This document shows, piece after piece, positions 34,701 to 43,700 of a stretch of DNA of 64,000 nucleotides. Below the pieces are notes generated by a model. The model was not told where the DNA came from. It saw nothing but the letters and a program-made list of their open reading frames with translations, and searched no databases. The translations under genes and the position numbers were made by a program. The first letter of the stretch is position 1. Every line of letters starts with the position of its first letter. Source of the DNA: Rana temporaria (Eukaryota > Chordata > Amphibia > Anura > Ranidae); contig NC_053491.1 in the NCBI RefSeq assembly GCF_905171775.1, positions 399,259,838 to 399,323,837 on the forward strand. The letters are read 5' to 3'.

Positions 34701-37700
34701 CTCCGAAGGGAGCGGATCATGCTCTGCTTTAGTATGTCACAGTACATGTTGGTATTCATAGTTCCCTCAATGAACTGTAGCTCCCCAGTGCCTCATGCAG
34801 CCCCAGACCATGACACTCCCACCACCATGCTTGACTGTAGGCAAGACACACTTGTCTTTGTGCTCCTCACCTGGTTGCCACCATACACGCTTGACACCAT
34901 CTGAACCAAATACAAATCTTGGTCTCATCAGACCACAGGACATGGTTCCAGTAATCTATACCCTTAGTCCATGAAGTGTGCCCCATGCCCTTATGTTATG
35001 AACTGTGCTCTTTAAAGGTCCCATGGGCATTTTTGTTTTTTGTTGTGTGCATACTAATGAGGACTGAGTAGCACCTCTACCCATCCCACACCAGCTCTTT
35101 TCTCTTTATAGTATATCCCAGGACTGGCTGGACATAAATGCAAATCTTTTGCAGGTAAAACAGCAACTATCCTGACCTGATCAGCTTTGTGTGGACCCGT
35201 GGGGACCCAATTCGGGGCTGTCCTGAACAGGGTATCAACACCCGGAGACCCGATCCGACGTGATCCGGGACTACAGACGCTGACGCAGAAGCTGGGTGAG
35301 TGGAGCAGCTCATGCTGGGACAGAAGAAGCAGGTAGGAGGGCAGATTATCCCCCCCCACCCATAGAGCACTCACCTGCAGTCCCAGGCTGGAAGCAGTGC
35401 AGGCAGATTGAAAACGAGTGTGCCGCCTTGTCCGGCAATTGATGAAGCAGACAAAGACAAAGCTGGGATCTGTGTAATGTGCTGAGATCTATGTGTAATG
35501 TGCTGAGATCTATGTGTAATGTGCTGAGATCTATGTGTAATGTGCTGGGATCTGTGTAATGTGCAGGGGGGGGGCTTTGGTCTGTGTAATGTGCAGGGGG
35601 GCTTTGGAATATAAAAGGGGCTGTTAAAAGTTTTTTTCCTGAAACTTCCCTCTTAAAATTAGGGTGCGCGTTATACGCCGGTGCGTGTTATACGCTGATA
35701 AATACGGTATATATGTATTTCAGCTGGGTGCTCAATTGTATTGCTGGATTTCAGCTTTAAGTCGCTTTAACATAAACCAGTTTATAAAAAAACATAATAG
35801 ATTTGTTATGATGACCCATCACTGTAGGATGCATGCAATTATGATTTGATGATAATAGTAGCAATTCTTATCAAAGGAAGGACTGGAAAACAGTTAGTTG
35901 TGTGTTCTTAGTAGTAATTTATTAATGAACACATGATCTTACTTTATATATAAAAAACAAAGAAGACAATCTGACCAGTGGACACACAAGAGTTAGATGA
36001 GTAGAGATCAGATGGGACTAGAATCACAGCAGCCAGGCACGGTCATTTAGATTAGGAGAAGTAAGGGTCACAATTCTAACATCCAATATTGCCACACAGA
36101 GAGATGCCCAAGAATCTCAGAATGCCGAGGTCAGTGCAGCCATGTAGATTGACAAACAGACCAGTACCTAAGAGAGACCAAGAGGAAATATAACACCAAC
36201 AAATAATAAGCTGACTGGCTACAAAAAAACACATTGGGGCCTTGTGTACAGTATCTTACTGTTTAAAGTATCTGTTGACCAGATTTATTGCATTTTAAAT
36301 CAAAATTTTGATAATTTGAAATCAGTAACTGACACTCAACTTTGAGTTTTTAAACAAGCCAAAGAAAAGTATTACAGAAGGAAAGTAAAAATTAGTAAAG
36401 ACAACAAGCTACATGAACATACCGTATTTTTCTGCGTATAAGATGACCTTTTTTACTTAAAAATATCCCCCAAAAATCGGGGGTCGTCTCATAAGCCGGT
36501 ACCTGTATGCAAAGTCAGACTACGGGCGTCCATTGTTCAAAAGCCGTGCCTCCTCCTCGTCCTGTTCCGTGATAGGCGGAACACTCAGTTTCCCAGCAGA
36601 GCCTGTGTTCAGTGTTCCGCCTATCACGGACGTCCTCGGCCTTGTTCCGCCTATCACAGAACAGGACAAGGAAAAGGCACGGCTTTTGAACAATGGATGC
36701 CCGAAGTCTGACTCTGCATACAGGGATAAGGTATGGAGATCGGCACAGTGAGGTATGCAATGGGCACAGTGAGGTAGGCAATGGGCAAAGTGAGGTAGGC
36801 AATGGGCACAGTGAGGTATGTAATGGGCACAGTGAGGTATGCAATGGGCACAGTGAGGCAAGTCAGAAGAGGGTCATCTTACAAGGTGAGTCTATCCCAA
36901 AACCAACCTTTTAGCTGGAAAATTAGGGGGTCGTCTTACTGTATACGTCCAGTCACCTTATACGCTGGCAAATACGGTATTGAACAATGTGAATATATAA
37001 ATGCCACCAAAGCAGATAGCATAGTATTCAGTGTGCTGAATCCAGTGAATCAATTATAAATGATCATTAGGTTAAAAAGGGTGTGATAATTATCTTTTAT
37101 GCTGTTAAAGAAATAAAACAGAAAGCTAGTGTTAACTAATCTTTAAACTGCCCCCAACACCTATATTTACTAACCTGTAAAATAAAGATTTGTATACTTT
37201 TCAGTCACATGATTGGCTCCCTTGGGTCATCTATCATTGGCTGTAGGGGGGAGGGGGGAGCACCAAGAACGAAAGGTCTATTGTACGCATAGAGGTGACG
37301 TCAATGCACAGGCTTTACCAGCCATTGTTTATCATCCTCCCTATTCCTCAGCTGGCGAGGGAAATTACGTGACCAGGCCTGAAACTAGGCAAGTATGTGC
37401 ATCTTTCTTCCACAGCTTAGTTAGCATAGGGGTAGGGGACAGTTTAAAGAGGAGTTCCAGTCTCTCAAAAAAGAAAAAAAAAGTCAGCAACTACAAACAC
37501 TGTAGCTGCTGACTTTTAATATAAGGACACTTACCTGTCCAGGGATCCAGTGATGTTGGCACACATGTCGATTCTTCAATCGGCTTTGGATGCAGGTGCC
37601 AGCATCTTCAATCGGCTTTGGATGTAGGTGCCAGCATCTTCAATCGGCTTTGGATGTAGGTGCCAGCATCTTCACTAAGGGAAACTGGCAGTGAAGCCTT

Positions 37701-40700
37701 CAGGCTTCACAGCCAATTTACTACTGCGCATGAGTGAGCCGCGCTGCGCTGTGTTAATGGTCCTGCTGTATTTTGGGACCTGTGTGTGTGTCCCAGAAGG
37801 CAGCAGGGGGAAGGAGGAGGCACCGGACATACTCGTAGATCGCCACAGAAATCTTACCCAGAAGTGGGAGCGGGAACCTGTCAAAACCATGTACTCGCTC
37901 ACTTCTCAAATGTGGCAGTGGAGGGTGCGAACAAGCGGAACTAATCCTTTTGGATTGAGTTCCGCTTGAGAATTAACCTGGAATTCTACTTCTAGTTAAT
38001 TAAAATCCTGAGCAGTCAGCTAAATACACAATTTTTATTTCACATTTCTGTTTTACCAGTCTGAGGATTTGCACTTTCTTGTAGCCAGTCTCATGATTTC
38101 CATGCTTCTGCCACAATGCGCAGCCAAGGCCATAGGCACACTTAGTTTCCTGTCTCAGCAATGCAGTTTTCTGTGTCACCTCTCCACCTTTAATCTGCTA
38201 ACTGGGCAAAGGATCAGCATCAGCACCTCTTTCTAGTGAGCAGGGAGGTGCCTCAAGAAGCTATAAAGGTGAACCAATATGCAATAATCTTCCTGGCTGA
38301 GTAGTGTGGCAGAAGTCTGTAAATCCCAGTTATGGTGACTGAACAATATAACACATCCATTGGCAGATAGCACAGTAAATATATATGTATCTAAACCATA
38401 TATTTAGTTGATTTTTTTTTAATTAACTAAACATAACATTAGAAAAGGACAACATTGAAAATTCTGGTATACCTTGTACTTCCTGGGCATAGAATGTTGG
38501 TACACCTTTGCAGAGAGCTTCAATCTGGCTGCCATATTGGGCCACATTCTTCACACGGGTCTGAAGGACTGTGTAGGTCAGAGATCGTGGAGGAGGAGCA
38601 TTGGGGTTCTGGAAAATAAAAAAGACATATGACATACTGGCTATAAAACAGGTAACTCAGTTCCATATCATGTGTTAGTGTATTTATTCTGATTTAATTC
38701 TGTAAAGATTTGATAGGGTGTATATACTGTGTATCCCTGCACTTTCAAACACAAATTATTTTTATTATCTACTGACAAATTAAATTTCTAGAATGGGTTC
38801 ACAGTTCAGGTAGCATCTCGCTAAGAATTGCACATGAATATGTAAACCCAACATTTCATATTCCTGACACGTGTCTGTAGTACCATGTACGAAAACGTCT
38901 CCTGTTCTCTTTCTATTGCTTCCTTTGTGTGATCCTGCCAGTCCCTCTGCTTTCCTATTAAAAACTGACCACACTAAACAGGAGAACATTTCGTGGTCAG
39001 TTCTCTAGCTGTGCTAGGAACTCAGCCTGCTCTCCTCGAACAACCAATCTTGTCCTGACATGCCCCCGCTGCATGTCCTTTACCTGTGGAAGATCAGTGT
39101 GCTGCTGCTTCTCCTGCCCCCAGCTCTCATGCAGCTGAGAACAGAGGGGATGTGATCACTTATCAAAAAGTCAGTTCTCTAGCTGTATCTATACACAAAT
39201 GTTTTGTCTTTCATTGTAAACTGAATGGGTTGTTTTACAAGGTGATTGTTTACAAGTAGTCATAATGATGGAAATTATGAGGACACTCTGGTTTAACCAC
39301 TTTTTTTGGAGGGTGCATGCACTGATAGCTGAATTACTTGCCATTAACAAAAGTGTGTATTTTTAAGGACACCGGAGCAATCCTGATGTGACATACAACT
39401 TTTGCTTACAAACCGATAATTTTCAAAAATCCCTCTGTCTCAATTTCCACTTTAAATATGACTGGCTGTTCTAAGTAAGCATGACTTTATTCCTTGCCTC
39501 TAGTTTCCATAAATGATCTTGTCATTATGTAAAGTGGCTCAATGGCCACAACAGCTAACATGTAAGAGTAGAACACTAAATAATATAAACACATATTTAA
39601 CATAAGGTATATGTTATGTTGAATTGGACTGCTTCTTGCCATTTAGCATTTTTTTTTTCAAATTTCATGCAAAATAAAGAAAACTGTTTCCAGAACAAAA
39701 AACATCCACCCCTGTTTTTCTACACTTGGCAGAAATACATGTAAATATTGATGATTAAAGATAATATAAAGAACAAATCACGTGCATATGGAAATACAAA
39801 AAAAAAAAAAAGTTTTTATGTCCAATTACAGTTGTCTGCTTGGATAAGTTTATCTTAGAAAATGTAAAGCCCTGTACACACGATCGGATATCTGATGGAA
39901 TCGAATTGGATTTTTTTGTTGGATATCCGATGAAGCTGACTTTCATCAGTCTTGCCTACACACCATCGGTCAAAAATCCGACCGTGTCCAAACCCGGTGA
40001 CGTAAAAAACTACGACGTGCTGAGAAAAATGAAGTTCAATGGATTTTTGACTGATGGACTTCCACACAGACGATTTTTTCTATCGTTTTTTTTATCTGTA
40101 GGAAATTTTTAAAACATGTTCTATTTATTTTTACCGATGGAAAACAAACCGATGGGGCCCACACACGATCGGTTTGTCTGATGAAAATGGTCCATCGGTC
40201 CGTTTTCATCAGACAAACCGATCGTGTGTACAGGGCTTAAGTTTCCAGATTCATGAAACACAAGGATAGATACAACATACATTTACAGTTCATCATCACA
40301 GAGTGAACACACAGGGCAAAGGACAGCAGGACAATAAGTGAGGGGAAACACCCGAAGGTTCTACCAACCTTCCACCATCTCAGCAGCAAATGTTAGAAAT
40401 AAGTTTGTGTTGGGTTGAGCTTAAACAGGTACAACCACATCTGGACAAAACATACCAGATGACCATAATAAAAACAGGACATTTTAGGAGATGTGGTGGC
40501 AACTTTTAAAATCACCCTCCCCTACCCAACTCATTGATACACACCTTGCCAGCTCTTCCCCACTGATCCTTCCTCCATCACAGCCAGCACGAACATTCCC
40601 AGGATCAGTAGGATCAGTTGGTGTCAATACCAAGGGATATTTTTTTCTGTCATGTTCATAGGCCTAGCAATTGGCTGCTAGACCCTAGCCCGTTAATGCC

Positions 40701-43700
40701 GGAGGAGATCACGTGATAATCCATAGCTAGATGTACTAAATGCTCTCCAAGCTGCGGTAGGGAAGGAGTGGTGAGGGAGTGTTGGCAAGGTGAGTATCAA
40801 TAGGTCAGGGGGAGGTCCTTTGCTTTGAAAAGGGAAAGTGACAATATCTGATAGATGGGAGCTGAAGATCCCATGAGCCGCACATCAGAATAAGACCTGC
40901 TGAGTATAGATAAGTGGCAGTCTCAACCTGGACCCCTTGGGGGTCTTGTTCTGATGTGCAGCTACCAGGATCTTCAGCTCTCATCTTTCATTGTCTGGAG
41001 CATGGGTGGACTCCTTCCTGGCCAGCACTCAGAGCAGCAGGCCCAAGACTACACTTTCTAGCACCCCGAGCGGTTCACATACATACCAAGTTAACAATAT
41101 CTCTTTAAGCTTCAAGACAACATTGCTCAACAGATGGTCTAGGCTTATCCACTTTTACAAACTGTTTTGGAAGCCAAAGGGAGACTTAGCTCATTAATAT
41201 CTACTCAAAACTGAGATACACATCTTGGGTAGACTTGTACTTTAAAGGAGTTCTCTGACCTAAAACTTTTAACCCCCGCTGTGCCCGGGCTGTAAAAATA
41301 TACAAAATAAACTGTCACTTACCTGCCTACGATCCCCCGTTGTTCCGATATCGCCGTCCCGTTCTCCGGTCCCGGGCCCCTTCCGCTTCCTGTGTGTCGG
41401 TGACTCATAGTGCGCTCAGCCTATCAGCGGCCGCAGCAATGTCCCGTCGCGGCCGCTGATAGGCTGAGCGCACTATGAGTCACCGACACACAGGAAGCGG
41501 AAGAGACCGGGACCGGAGAACGGGACGGCGATATCGGAACAACGGGGGATCGTAGGCAGGTAAGTGACAGTTTATTTTGTATATTTTTACAGCCCGGGCA
41601 CAGCGGGGGTTAAAAGTTTTAGGTCAGAGAACTCCTTTAAAATGTATTTGTTACACTACTTTTTCTAAAAAATAATTCCATTCAATTAATTTTTTACAAA
41701 AAAAATTCCTGTAGCAAATACCAGGTCCTCCCATTATACTTACTTGTTTCTCCTGGGTAACCTTGCTCAGCTGTTCCAGGCTAGGTACCACATTCCTGTT
41801 CATCCTGCTAACCACACAGGCTCTCTTGGACACAAGACGGGCAGCAAATAGACCCTGCAATACAGCACAGGTAGTTTATTAGACCCAAATTAGCTGATAT
41901 ATCATCAGAAAAACAGCACCTTTTCACATTCTAGTATTAGAAGTGAAAGCTATTTGCAAAATATTAAACCCAATTATATATTCATTAAAATAATATATGT
42001 ATTTTTATGAAGAACGGGTTAAAGTACCTCGATCTGACTTGATATCAGCAGCCTACTATCCTCTGCTTAGCAGCACAGGTTAAGAAAGGAAGGGGTATCA
42101 TTCTGAGCAAATAATGTCTCATTGTATACATGGAACATGCTTACGGGAGTGGAAAGCACAGAGATAAATTAGTAAGTTTAGTGCAAATTCTTTATAAACT
42201 AAATTAAGACTGGGGTGTGTCGTGGACTAGGCTGTATAGTCTGAGGAAAGGTCCAAGATCTAGTTGTGCTTTCCTGCTTTTTTTTCCCCCTGGAGTTAAG
42301 CTTTAAATAAATTAAGATGCCATCACACAGGCACAGCTTAAGCCAAAATTGTTGACAATCACCGAGTATAAAGATTAGACAACTAGCTCTACTGTATGTA
42401 GACATATGGGCCCGGATTCACGTAGAAGCGTGTATCTTTGTGCGGGCGTAACGTATTCTATTTACGTTACGCCTCCGCAACTTTGACAGGCAAGTGCCGT
42501 ATTCTCAAACCAAAGTTGCGGCCGGGTAGCGTAAATAGGCCGGCGTAAGCCTGCCTAATTCAAATGTGGTAGATGTGGGCGTGTTTTATGTAAATGTAAT
42601 CTGACCCCACGTAAATGACGCTTTTTACGAACGGCGCATGCGCCATCCGTGAAAGTATCCCAGTGCGCATGCTCCAAATTAACCCGCAAGAAGCCAATGC
42701 TTTTGACGTGAACGTAAATGACGCCCAGCCCTATTCGCGAATGATTTACGCAAACGATGTAAAATTTTCAAAAATCTACGCGGGAACGACGTCCATACTT
42801 AACATTGGTACGCTGCATCTACGCCTCATATAGCAGGGGTAACTTTACACCGGGAAAAGCCTAACGTAAACGGCATATCTGTACTGCGTCGGCCAGGCGT
42901 ACATTCGTGAATCGGCGTATCTTGCTCATTTGCATTATCGACGCTGCAAACAATGGAAGCGCCACCTAGCGCCCAGCGTAAATATGCAGTTAAGATACGA
43001 CGGCGTAAGAGACTTACGCTGGTCGTATCTTAGTGAAATTTTGGCGTATCTGATTCTTTGAATCAGGCGCCAAGATACGACGGCTCAGACTCAGAGATAC
43101 GACGGCGTATCTGGAGATACGCCGTCGTATCTCCTTTGAGAATCTGAGCCATGGTCTGCTAACTTCAAACTCATGCTCAGAAGAGTGGGCAAGATCACAG
43201 ATTATGTTGCCAATAGTGCTAGTAATGCCAAACTATAAAGAAGAAGCTAATAAGGTATATTTGATGAGATAAAATACAAAATAGCTTGCAGGAAAACTGA
43301 ATGTGCAGTGCCAGAAAGAAGATGGACTATATATAGAATAACAATGATGTGTGTCAAAGGAGATCTAATACTGTTGTTTTGTACATAAATGCTTTGTAAA
43401 ACACATTGATCATTTAGTTACATGAGATTGCTCATAATAAATGCATATTTTTGTAAATTGAAGGTACGTACCCTTTGGTAGTCCCAGACAGAGTTCCAGG
43501 AGTGGAAGCCATTGTACTGGTTAATGTTAGCAACGTTGTCTTGGTTGTTAATGTTCACTGTCTGATGTACATTGCCTCCATCATTGCCCTGGTTGTTGAC
43601 TTTAACATTCTAAGATTTATCAATGAAACACATTAAATACATCTACAAAGCGACGTCATTAAAAAAAAAAAAGACAATTCATATTTTTTTATGCCTGAAT

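Noticed and set aside
36515..36861. Repeated HCAHC-like frame suggesting a Cys/His protein
   Set aside because: Produced by the 21-bp tandem repeat inside a DNA element; no start context, and all frames repeat.
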